This document shows positions 1-13,140 of a stretch of DNA of 64,000 nt, piece by piece. The translations under genes and the position numbers were made by a program. Source of the DNA: Amaurobius ferox (lineage: Eukaryota > Arthropoda > Arachnida > Araneae > Amaurobiidae); contig OX578137.1 of assembly GCA_951213105.1 (NCBI GenBank), positions 75,057,104 through 75,121,103 of the forward strand, read 5' to 3'. Position 1 is the stretch's first letter. The number at the start of each line of letters is the position of its first letter. Below the pieces are notes generated by a model that was not told the origin of the DNA, ran no database searches, and saw only the letters and a list, made by a program, of their open reading frames with translations.

Positions 1-537
1 GTTTGACGAACGTTTTATTTGGAATTGAAAACGAACATCACATGAATGGAAATAAACATCAATTGACATAAAAATACCTCCCGCTACCTACCGGGTTAGA
101 GCGTCGAATTAGTGGTCATACTGGAGCATAGGCGTGCCGGATTATTGAGATTGAACTATATTATAAATGTACGATCGTAGTGGCAACCCTACAATCAGAT
201 GTTTGAGAGGAGGGTCTTTAAACATGATTGGTGGATACAAAATACAATATCCTGCAATAAAAATTGCTGTGTTTAATAGGACCTTTAATCATAAGAGTGT
301 GTTACCATTTTAACTGATTGACCTACGTATTACTAACTCGTAAACAGAATTAACTTTCAACAGTAGGACTTGAACTAGCTTTCAGCAGCTTAGTCGGAGT
401 TTATTCACAGGGTTTTAGACAAACTATAAATACAACTTTGTACTCATTTAAAATAACTTAATACTGTAACATTCTTTTTCACTTTTAATTTTATACTCTG
501 AAAAATAAAAAAATAAAACATCAGTTCTCTTCACTAG
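1..537. other. Intron or upstream sequence of the peroxidase gene
   Basis: AT-rich sequence before the first recognisable peroxidase exon. It ends in a normal AG acceptor (536-537). I see no exon, signal peptide or promoter here; the missing N-terminal exons are presumably left of the window. Confidence 0.5.
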
Positions 538-639
538 GATCTATTAAACTTTTGGGGCAAGACTTTTCCGATGCTTGGATTCAAGGCGAAGGTTTAGTGG
601 CGTACAGAAGGAATTTGGAGCTCATGCTTTTCGAAGATG
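538..639 (+). CDS. Peroxidase exon a (first in window)
   Basis: Acceptor TCACTAG before 538, donor GTAAGA after 639. Reads SIKLLGQDFSDAWIQGEG and on to LFED, ending in phase 1. This is the N-terminal region before the catalytic domain. It starts with two bases of a split codon, so an upstream exon must exist. Confidence 0.8.
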
Positions 640-3600
640 GTAAGAATTCGTCAAAATATTCTTAGATATATTATTTTAAGCGGAATGGGTCCAAATTTTC
701 CGATCTGCCAAGTCGTAAAAACTTGGCAGATTGGAACTCTAGTATATTACTAACATTTTTTGTAGTAATTAATCATTTTATAGTAGAATAATCAATTATA
801 CAAAAAAAATTAAATTCGTTTAAAAAAAAAACTCACAAATTTTGTTATATATATATATTTCATTTATTAAAACACATTTTAATTTTAAATTCAACACCTT
901 GCTAAAATTACAGCAACATATTCACAGATCATTCTCAAACAATTTTAAATAATTTTTCATCTCCATGTTTCACTTCCAACAGTTGAAATCTTAGTGTATA
1001 GTAGCATATAGAATTAACTGTAATCTGTTTTGAGTTAAAATGCTTAGTCAGTATCACGTAATCTATACACTGTTAAGCAGCACAAGGGTAAATACATTTA
1101 TATTATTATATATTATACCATTATCCTTGGGGAAGGATCCCTTACTACACATAAGTGCGAAGCAGTCGTAACTGAATGAAGGAGGTCGAGAAGCTTCCAG
1201 AAAAAGTATGACGAAATAGATCAACAAGGGGTGTTGAGCAGTCGATCAATCCAGTGAGTTAGCATTCGTGATAGAACAATCAACTATTTAAGTAAAACAG
1301 GATGAACAGAAATCATAGATGTAATTTTTCTAAACAAGTTATTCACGAAGAAATGAATAAATGAGTATGCCGCGAAACACCATTATAAAAGGGGCTCAAA
1401 TCGTAGTATCAAATTGGCTAATGTTACATATTTTAAGCGAAAATAATTTTCAAAATATTAAATATTTACGTATCTTATTTTCAAATTGATTGTTTTTGAA
1501 TTTTTTTATTTTGGTTTATTTTTTTATTTTGGTTTATTTTTTTATTTTACATTTTTATATAATCATATAATTAAGAAATTATAATATTTTTTTTAAATAA
1601 ATTATTAAATTAGCCGCTATAATTGAGAATGTGGTCTTGGAGGTTATCGAGTGCTAGTTGATACACTGAGTTGATAATTTTAATTACGAAATTGAGAGGA
1701 TATGCATTATTGATTGCAGTATTTAATAATTCTATAAAATATGTTAATTTACAATTGTCATCACAAATTTTATTGATTCTAAGAACCTGGTTTGATATGA
1801 TATTTCTAAACACTGATATATGCAAACAAGAGTCAAAGTGTTGAATTTTAAAAGAATTGAAGTTAAAATCTATTCTTTTATCTTATAAGTTTATAGCCAG
1901 ATTGCAATTTTGTAAATTTAAATTTAAATCTAAAAGTTTGCAGCATTGGCGTCATTATTACTGGCATTTAATTGTAAATTATTAGAATAAAAGTTTAATA
2001 CAAAAGGATTATTATGGGATATACATAATATATCATCTAAATATCTATACATGAATAAATTATGCGACATTAGATTATAGTTTTTCTCATAGTAGTATAG
2101 ATATAGATTAGCCAATAATGATGAAGCACACACCCCTTGTGGGATACCAAACTGTTGCTTAAAAATAGAACTACCATGTTGAATAAAATTCTCATAGAGA
2201 GAGAAATTAAGTAATATTTTAAAAGGAATATGGAATATTTTAAGTTATAGTATTATATTTTTCAAAAAGTTGTAAAATAATCCTAAAGAGATCATCTATA
2301 TTAATATTATTGAATGAATCCTTAAAATCAAAAATATAAATACTATGGATATTAGTTTAAGTTTTTAATTTCCTAACTAATTCATAACTGTTTTTTACAA
2401 TATGACTATTATTAGAGATGTCATCTGACAATGAGATTGCATTTAAAATGTTTTGTAATAATTTACCAGCATTAGTAAGATAAAAATTATGTCCGCTAGT
2501 AATAGTTCGAAAAGCAACAGGGGATTTATGAAACTTGGATACTAAAACTAGATATGGAATATTACTATTATTATTGAGATGGATTTGCTTATATTTGGCA
2601 GAAATTCTATTAGATAAAATGTATTTCATTCAAACGTTTTGTCGTCAATAACTTTGTCCTTTGCAGTTCGATCCGGACGAAATAAGCTGCATTATATTAA
2701 TCTATCAAAACTGTATAATTTCCCCCCTCCTAAAAAAAATACTTTAAAAAAAAACCCAGATAATTTCGGCTTTTTCCTAGGTATATCCACCTTATACCAT
2801 CATCACATATAACGCACATCAATATTTTCTCCCATTCGAAGTATGCGAAAGGAGTTATGTTTCATATTAATTTATATATAACGAGTAACAGAGTTACTCG
2901 CTATTTTTTTTTAATTTTACTTTACTTTTACTCTAGGTGTGGTTCCTAAGAGAGGGACTGCCTCTTCTTTGTTGCAGCGTTTCCAGAAGGGCAATGTAAA
3001 TGTTGATGGAATGAACGATTGTGCAATCATCGTAGAACATATGAAACGAGTTCTCGGAGGATGGTAAGACATTACAATCCTTTAATCAGAAAGTTGAAAT
3101 TTCCCGTTTTTTATTTGCTAAATTAACGTGTAAAAGAAAACCTAAAATGAAAATGAATAACTTACATATTATACTGATATTTCATTTTGTACTGAACGCG
3201 GCTACACAAAAGCACATGTTCTTCATCAGATATTCAACATGATTAGATTTTGAATGAACGTCACAATTTAATTATACTTGATTTATTATGCCCATAAATT
3301 AACTATTTGTTAATTATTTAAATAGGTTTAAAATTAAATTCACCCCTTTTTGTATTTGTAAGGAAATTGGTGATGTAGATTATTATTTCCACGATTGTCC
3401 ACATACAAAAAAAATTCCATCATATGAAGTCTTTTACAGAACTCATACCTCGCTGCTTTGTTAGGGTAAGAAAGAATAAAAATCTGATGTGGGCAGCATA
3501 TGACTTTCCTTATATAATGCAACGAATTTACTACTTTTACAGTTAAAAAAATGTCATTCTTATAGTAGATACTTATATTCTTTCCGAGATATTGAATTTT

Positions 3601-4233
3601 CTTCCATTAGTTGTCATTTTCATTGATTTAACGTCATTTTTATCCATTTGGCGAAATTTTCGTTAATTTGGCAACATTTAAAAAAGTCGTCAAGTTGGCG
3701 ACATGCCGCCAAACTCGTCGCCAAAATCTCGCCAAGCGTTATGGACAGAGAAAAAAGATATCCTTATGGCTGATTGCCGTTCAAATACAAAATTATTACT
3801 CAAAGTATATTTTCTCGTGAATGGAATGAGCTAGATCCACGAGAATAATGTCTCCAAATTTATCGCATGATATTACATATGAAAAATGAACATGTTTCTC
3901 AACAGTTAATATTTTTTTTTTAATTTATGGGATATTTTTTTTTTATAAATTTATTTGAAAAATGTGCAATAACTCGAGAACGGTTCGTGCTAGCGTTCTA
4001 AAGTTTATGTCAATCGTTTTCTAAGGAAAAATTATATAAGAAATGTCTATTTGCGGAACTTTAATAAAGGTTTTGATTTTTTGGTGATTTTTTCAGAATT
4101 TCACTCGAACATTTAGGGGGATTCTGAACATTCGATTGTGTTTTAAAACAATAGGCTTCCAGTATTCATGGATTGTGATTTTTATACCAAATTTTATTCG
4201 AATCGCTCCATTCGTACGTGAGATATCGTTTCT

Positions 4234-4300
<67 letters not shown>

Positions 4301-7300
4301 TCACTTCACAACTGTTCGATTCGTGATCAGGGATACTTGGAACGTGCTCTCCCGTCGAAAACTCGAATTCGAATTTCAGATCCCGTCATCACAATACTTT
4401 CCTTATACATAATGTATATAAGGAAAGTAAAAATATCAAGTTTTAGCGTTAAACAATGACCAATAAAAGCTAAATAAATTGCTGATCAGGTTGCTTAAGC
4501 ACTAGCCTGGGATTGGCATCTTGTGTGTGTGGGGGGGGGGGGGAGAAGGTTCAAAATTTTTCTTGATCAATGGAACAACGCTCATTTAACGTGTTATAGT
4601 TATGCTTTAGTTTATGTATTCATTTATTATTTGTATTTTAGTATTTTTAATTGGTTATTATTCTACTGTAAAAGTTGTTTCTGGATTTATATTGTTTAAA
4701 TTGATTTATTTTTTGCTGTTTCTTACCTTATTGACTATATAAGAAATATATTATTCAGTTGTAAGATACAAAATGTTAATAATTTATTCCGGTCGTCTAA
4801 TTGCTACTCTAAATCTTCAGGTGATTTGGACTGTCTGGGTAGTGTAAGTGTAACCTTAAATTATCAAATTCGGTATTTTCTAGATATTTGAATGTTTTAA
4901 AATTGATTTTTAGCATTGATACTGCCCTTCTCCCTGACCACTGCAAATCGAGCACTCCGAACAACTGCAGTGATACGTACCCATACAGAAGTTACAATGG
5001 AAGCTGTAACAACTTGGAACACGCCGACTGGGGTATGGCGCTCACAGCATTCAAAAGGCTCATTAGACCAGTATATGCTGATGGTAAGAAGTATTACTCG
5101 TATAAATATTTATGCTGCAATCGCACGAAAAATGTAAAAATTGTGCACATTATAATCATAAAACTTACCGTTCCCAAAGATAGGAATTGTACTACAGGTG
5201 CAGTGATTAGTACCGATTTATTGATTCCCTCTTGTTAGCGCTCTTTTGCACCGAATATCAGATAAATTAACCAGCAGAGAGAAAACTTGCTGTTAATTGT
5301 TTCAGGAGCTGTCAAAATAAGATTTGTAAAGTTCCTGTACTACAAGTTTTACTGCTACCAATGCATTTATCGCCTACACGATGCTGAAGGGTGATAACAC
5401 GCGTAAAACTGGTTCGATTATCTGAGACCTATCACATTATTTGAATGTGCTGGATGATATTAAAACTTTGCAAAAATGTTGTACAAAAATATTGAGTTGC
5501 TAGTTTATTATGGAAAAGAAATGGATATTTTTAAGCAGCATTTTATTTTAATAGCATTATTACAAATTTTAAAAAATCTGATGTAGGCAGCACATAACTT
5601 TCCTTATATAATGCAATGAATTTACTTCTATTACAGTAAAAATAAAAAGTATGTATAAGATCCACGGCACTGTGTTTTTAACGTTGTATTGTACATTTGG
5701 CAATTTTCCGGATGACAACATGTAAAACTATTTCAAACTACCCAGTTAGCTTATATTTCGCGCAACTCTAAATAAATAATTATCAGTATTGATATATATT
5801 AAAATATGTTAATAATTAATTCATCAATGAGGCGTCATTTTCATTAATTTAGAGTCATTTTTGCAATTTTGACGATATTTTCGTCAAACTGGGGCGAAAT
5901 ATCTCCAAGTTGGCGATATTTTGCTAGATTATTCACTAAATTCGCCAAAATGCATTATCAAGTGTAATAGACAAACGGAGAGAAGATCATTTTTTGTATA
6001 CTAGAAAGTATGCGCGTCATACGACGGAAATCAGAATTTGCAAAACATTACTTCCCATTTGGCATCATTTTTATCAATTTGTCGACATTTTTGTCACTTT
6101 GGCAACATTTAAAATAGTCTTCAAGTTGGCGACGTCCCGCTAAATTTCTCGCCAAACGTTACGAACAGATGGACGGATAAATGGGTTATTCTTATAGTCT
6201 ACTTATTGGTTATTCTTATAGTCTACTTATTGGTTATTCTTATAGTCTCTTATGTTCTTTCCAAGATGTTGTACTTTCATTGATTTAGCGTCGATTTCAT
6301 CAATTTAGCAAATTTCTATCAATTGGGTAACATTTTTGTCAATTTGGCAATTTTTAAAAAGTCAGCAAGTTAGAGATATTCCGACAAATTCGTCACCAAA
6401 ATTTTGCCAAACGTTACGGAAGGAAAAATAGGTTATTCTTATAGTAGATGCTTATATTCTTTCTAACATATTGAATTTTTGTCAATTAGTCGTCATTTTC
6501 ATTGATTTAGCGTCATTTTTATCAATTTGGCGACATTTTCGTTAATTTAGCAACATTTAAAAAAGTCTCCAGCAAAATCTCACCAAGCATTATGGACGGA
6601 GAAATAAGTTATTCTTATAGCAGAAAAATGACTATTAGCGTTCAAATACAAAAGTATTACCCAAAGTACCTTTCTCATGAATGGAACGAGCTAGATCCAC
6701 GAGAATGATGTCACCAAATTTATCACATGATATTACATACAAAAAGTAAACATATTTCACAATAGTAAATATTTTTTTTAATTTATGCGATTTTTTGATA
6801 AATTTATTTGAAAAACGTGCAATATCTCAAGAACGGTCCGTGTTTATGTCAATCGTTTTCTCAGGTAAAATTACATAAGAAATATCTATTTGCGTAACTT
6901 TATTAAAGGCTTTGATTTTTTGAAGGTTTTTCAAAATTTCACTCGAAAATTTAGGGAGTTCTGAATATTCGTTTGCGTTTAAAAACAATAGGCTTCCAGT
7001 ATTCACGAAATGTAAGTTTTGTACCAAATTTCATTCGAAACGCTACATTCGTTCGTGAGATATCGTCTCCACAGACTCACACACACAGACATGATTTCAG
7101 AAACGTCTGATTCGTATTCAGGGATACTTTTTTTATTTTTTTCATTTTTTTATTTCCAATGGCAAGGCAAGTTACAGAACATAACAAAGAACAATGATGT
7201 AAAGTAACAAAACTTGACCGAAGCCATTGTAGCTGTTGAGTTCTCTGGCTCTCTAGTACAGGGCGGTCTTGGAGTCGTCAGAACCACAAAGCGCCCTACA

Positions 7301-10300
7301 TCGACGCAGGTTGGCTCTATTCATAGGTTCCCTCATATTGCAAAGAGGGCAAAGAGGACAGTCATAAATACCAATTCTATGGAGATGCTGACTCAGGCAG
7401 TCATGACCCGTCACCAGCCGGAACAGGGTCACTGCCTCACATCGCGGACAATCGGGTATATTATCGAGATCTTTACTACTCCAGTTCTTAGATTTGATAC
7501 TACGAGTATCTTGCATTTGTGTTTTAAATTTGAGCTTCAAAGAATGTTTCCAATAGAGCTTTATTGAGTGATAAGGCAGCCCAGAGGCCCTGGTTTGCTG
7601 TAACACGACACCCTTTCGTGCAAGAAGATCTGCCTGTTTGTTCCCATAAATGCCGCATGTCCGGGGATCCATTGTAGCTTGATGCGTTTGTCATCTCGAC
7701 CAATGCGTGCATTAACTCCCGACACTGCAGAACCTCAACATATATGGGAGTCCCAGCAAAACCAATGGTCTGTATTGCCGCCTGCTATTCCGAGAGTAAA
7801 ACAACCCTCTCAAATTCGTGTAGAAAAACCAAAAGATGCTCCAATGTAACACGGATGGCCTCCACCTCTCCATCAAAGGCCGATCTGTATTTACCCGCAG
7901 AAGTAAAAAGAGAGAATATTCAGGGATACTTGAAACGTGCTCTCCCGTCGAAAACTTGAATTCAAATTTTCGACCCCGTCACAATACTTTACTTATCATT
8001 ATGCTATGTATATAAGGAAAGTAGTACTTAAATTTAATTCCATGGTGGGGCAGTGTGAAAACCATCAAGTTAGAAGTTAGCAGTTGGACAGAAGCTTGGT
8101 AAAAGAAGTCATATTATATTTGAGTAGAATTGAAGAAAGTATTTGACAAAATCCGTTTGCATATATCACCTGCTAATTATTTAACAATCTTAAGCTAACA
8201 AGCGAAAACAGCACTCAAAGCCGAAATATAAATATAATTTTTGGGCCCCCTTTCAAATATGCATGACTCCCCCCCCCCCCCCCCGTCCCCTCCAGATTTA
8301 ATTTTCTCCCTTTGTGAATTTTTCATTTATTCTTCAACCTAAAATAATATTGGGGGACCATCCCCGCTACTCGAGTGGTGTTCGTCTGCCTATGGAGGCC
8401 CTGCAGCACTGAACTAATACGTAACACAGGGTGTTGTTAATTTTAAAGCTGTATTCATATTTATTAATTTCCGTTTACTGCCTTCAGTGTTGGAAACTTG
8501 ATGTTGACTTAACTCGCTTGCGAATTGGTCATGCACGTTTAATCCACAAACATTTGCTTGAAGGTGAAAGTGAACCATCTTGAATTTGTGAGCGTAAAAC
8601 ACATTTTAACTAAGTGCACCAATTTTAGACATCATCGTTTCAAACCTTACTTATAATATTACTTTAACGGACTTGATAGGAGAAAATTATTATCCTGGAA
8701 TTTTTCTTTTTTTGTTGTATATAGCATTTTTTTGCCATGTATAGCGTATGACCTTCCACCTTATATCATTCTTTTTCCATATATCATCTTGTTTCCTTTA
8801 TCTTGTATATTTTCCTTCGTCCTGTCATGTTGTTGTTGAGATCCAGACCGTCCGACCTACCAGAAAGGTGTAAGGTAACTGTATGGACGGCCGGGAAGTG
8901 CCACCCAATTTAGACCGGAACCCAGTGGGGGAGGCATCCACAGGGACCGTACCCTCCTTCCCCTACCACCAACCTCTCGGAAGGACTTATGGACCCACAT
9001 GTTTAACGTGATCGTACTCCGCATGAACACGGCGGCATTTGTGGTAGCGGGCAAATCTAGCGCGCAAACCACGGGGATACCGCACCCGAGATGGCCAACA
9101 GCACGCGGTGTTCCGAGGTGGTCACCCACCAAGTACTAACCGCGCCCGATGCTGCTTGACTTCGGTGATCTAACGAGAACCGGTATTTTCAGCACGGTAC
9201 GGCCGTTGGCCCTCGTCCTGTCATGTGTACTTTTTCATCTTATTACTTTCCTTATAATATATATAATGTATAAGGAAAGTATTGTGACGGGGTCGAAAAT
9301 TCGAATTCGAGTTTTCGACGGGAGAGCACGTTTCAAGCATCCCTGATCACGACTCGAACGTTTTTATGGTGATATCTGTCTGTGTGTGTGTGTGTGAAAG
9401 TATGTGTGTGTGTGTGTGTGTCTCAGTGACTCTGTGAAGACGATATCTCACGAACAAATGGAGCGATTCGAATGAAATTTGGAACAAAAATTACAATCTG
9501 TAAATACTGGAAGCCTATTGTTTTTAAACATAATCAAATGTTCAGAACCCCTCCCCCCCCCCTAAATTATCGAGTGAAATTGTGAAAAATTCATCAAAAA
9601 ATCAAAACCAACTTTTCATAAAGTTATGCGCATAGATATTTCTCATGTAATTTTCCCTTAGAAAACGATTGACATAAACTTTAGAACGCTAGCATGAACT
9701 GTTCTCGAGATATTGCACATTTTTCAAATAAATTTATCAAAAAATCCTATAAATTAAAAAAAAATATTAACTGTTGAGAAACATGTTCACTTTTTATATG
9801 TAATGTCATGCGATAAATTGGGTGACATCATTCTCGTGGGTCTAGCTCGTTCCATTCACGAGAAAAGATACTTTGAGTAATACTTTTGTATTTGAACGGC
9901 GATCTGCTATAAGAATAACTTATTTCTCCGTCCATAACTCTTGGCGAAATTTTGGCGACGAGTTTGGCGGAATGTCGCCAACTTGGAGACTTTTTTAAAT
10001 GTTGCCAAATTAACGAAAATCTCTCCAAATGGATAAAAATGACTCTAAATCAATGAAAATGACGACTAATTGACGAAATGTCAATATCTTGGAAAGAATA
10101 CAAGTATCCACTATAAGAATAACCTATTTTCTTTTACTGTAAAAGTAGTAAATTCACTGCATTATATATGGAAAGTCATATACTGCCCACATCAGATTTT
10201 TTAACACTTTACAACAAAGTTGAAAAGTGTTTATGACTTTGTTCATTCTGTCTGTCTGTCTGTCTGTCCGTTAGCACGATAACTGCCGTAAAAATGACTT

Positions 10301-13109
10301 AATCAAAATGAAATTTTAGTATGTTGTTCAGACGGTCTGTAGGACCTATGGGAATATAAATGAATAATATCACACAATTAGTTTTGGATTGAACCCGGGT
10401 TGAAAAAATGAAATACATTGAGCCCTATGGGACCTAATTTTTCTAACATTTTTTAAGCGGATTTAAAATTCACAAATTGCTTCGAAAATTTTAGGTAATA
10501 GTCAAATTGTTCCATAAAATATATAAAAAAAAATTCAGCTAAATATATTCAGTAGTTTTTTAAATAAAAATTAAAATAATAATTACACATCTTATATGAA
10601 ACGATCACGTGACCATGATATGAAACGATCACATGACCCACTTCAAAATGAGATATGGCATCCATCTTGTTTCAAATTCGTGATTTTTTAAAGTTCTTTT
10701 TAATTCATATTGAGTGTTGTATCCATCCTAAAACTACTTTATTTCTGCTTAAATTCTGTGCATCTACATACTAAAACAACACAATGACAATATATTTGAG
10801 TTTAAATTCTCATTCAAATTTGATTATTTCTACAATTAAGCCTATTTTTCACCTATGTAAAATGTAAACAGCAAAATATGTAGAATGAGTTGTATTAGAA
10901 TTACTGTATTTCTTTAACACAAAATAATTCAGTCCATGGAGTCTGCATGGCTGATATGAATGAAATATTAATTGATTTTATAAACAGAAGGACGATATTT
11001 TTCAATGAAGTTTTAAGCATAAAGTTTATGAATTGTAGCTCCATGGTCTTAATTTTTAAATAAAATAAATTATTATAGTATTGTGATGAATGAAATGGAG
11101 AAAGTTATGAATGAAATCCTGCTTTTATGGAGAGATTCAGGCGTGTTATTTTTTCTATGACGTCATTTGAATTAATTTCAGTTGTTTTCGATGAAGTTTT
11201 CAAATATAATAAATTATCGTAGTATTATGATAGATTTAAAAATATTACCGTGGAATGTATTGCATTTTAGAGATATTTAAACCACGCAATTTATATTTCA
11301 ATGCCGTCTTTTGAATGAAGTTCATTTTTTTCAATGAAGGTTTAAGTTTTCAAATATAATAAATCAATGTAGTATCGTGATAAGTTTTAAAATATTACCG
11401 AGGAATGTATTGCATTTTCGACTTTTTTAAATAAAATTGCATTGAAGTTGGAAAGTGTTTCATAATCAATGCTTTAAGCATGATTGATCTTTCTTGTTTA
11501 TATTATACACTGGTTATTGTTTTTAACTACCTTAAATATGTTGTTTGTTTCACCATGTGTTTGGCGCAGCATATCCTTTTAGGATCTTGTGCCATGAAAC
11601 CCCAATCATTTAATCAACCAACCGTACACTGCTTCCATAATTTTCGCTGAAAATAATAGCTGACTGTTTCAGACCAGTTAAAAATTACCTCACACACTTA
11701 TATGGTTATTAACGCGAAAAAGGGTGATTTTCGTTGATAGAACACCAACAAAGACTGTGTTCTCAATAAAAAATTATATTATGTTCACAGACCAAAATTT
11801 TCGTAAAGCATCATAACTACTGTGCCTCCATGCTTTCTAACCAATATTCTTGATAAATACATTGCCAAACAAAGCAACAATTTACCTCTTTTTCATTTTG
11901 TCTAAAGTTCTTGGTTCGAAGTATATTTTTATAGTGTATTCTAATGATACAAGCGTGTATAAGCAACAATCAATGCGTATCAGATACAATTAATTCTATC
12001 ACCGCCAAAAGTGTAACCTTTACAAGTGTTTCATTATGCCAATATACTGGGATGATTGTAACGTTTGGTTGACATAGACGAATTCTTATCAACTAATTCC
12101 TATATTTCTCTTACTCTTAATGATGATAATTATCATGCTTTACCAGGTATTGCAGCCCCTCGTGCATCAATCTCAGGAGAAGAATTGCCCAACGCCCGGT
12201 ATTTGAGTAACGAATTGTACACTCACCATTCTCGTCCTCGATGCAACTGTACCGTGCTCACATTGTACTTCGGACTCTTCATTGACCACGATGTCATCAG
12301 AATTGGAAGCAAAACGGGTGAGCCAACAACTTTTAGTTATATTTAATTGTGTGAAGAAAGATAAAATTATATTACGATATCCACCCTCTCAGATCTCAAT
12401 ATATAAAAAATCTGATGTGGGCAACACATGACTTTCCTTATATAATGTAATGAATTTACTACTTTTACAGTAAAAAAATAGGTTTTTCTTATAGTAGATA
12501 CTAATATTCTTTCCAAGATATTGAATTTTCGACAATTAGTCGTTATTTCCATTGATTTAGCGTCATTTTTATCCATTTGGCGAGATTTTCGTTAATTTGG
12601 CAACATTTCAAAAAGTCGCCAAGTTGGCGACATTCCGCCAAATGCGTCGCCAAAATTTCGCCAAGCGTTATGGACGAAGGAATAAGTTGTTCTTATAGCA
12701 GATAAATGACTATTGGCGTTCAAATACAAAAGTATTACTCAAAGTATCTTTTTTCATGAATGGAACGAGCTAGATCCACGAGAGTGATGTCATCCAATTT
12801 ATCGCATGGTATTACATGTGAAAAGTGAACATGTTTCTCAATAGGAAATTTTTTTTTTCATTTTATATGACTTTTTAATAATTTTTTTGAAAAATGTGCA
12901 ATATCTCGAGAACGGTTCATGTTAGCATTCTAAAATTTATGTCAATCGTTTTCTAATGAAAAATTACATAAGAAATGTCTATTTGCGAACATTCGATTAC
13001 GTATAAAAACAATAGGCTTCCAGTGTTTACGGATTGTGATGATTTTTGTACCAAATTTGGTTCGAATCGGTCCATTCGTTCGTCAGTTATCGTCTCCACA
13101 GACTCACTG

Positions 13110-13140
<31 letters not shown>

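Noticed and set aside
4093..4459. Open frames rich in Cys-Val or His-Thr
   Set aside because: Translations of (CA)n/(GT)n inside R1 repeats.
9094..9210. A functional 5S rRNA gene
   Set aside because: It continues straight into a SINE body and tail and is enclosed by a target duplication, so it is a retroposed part.
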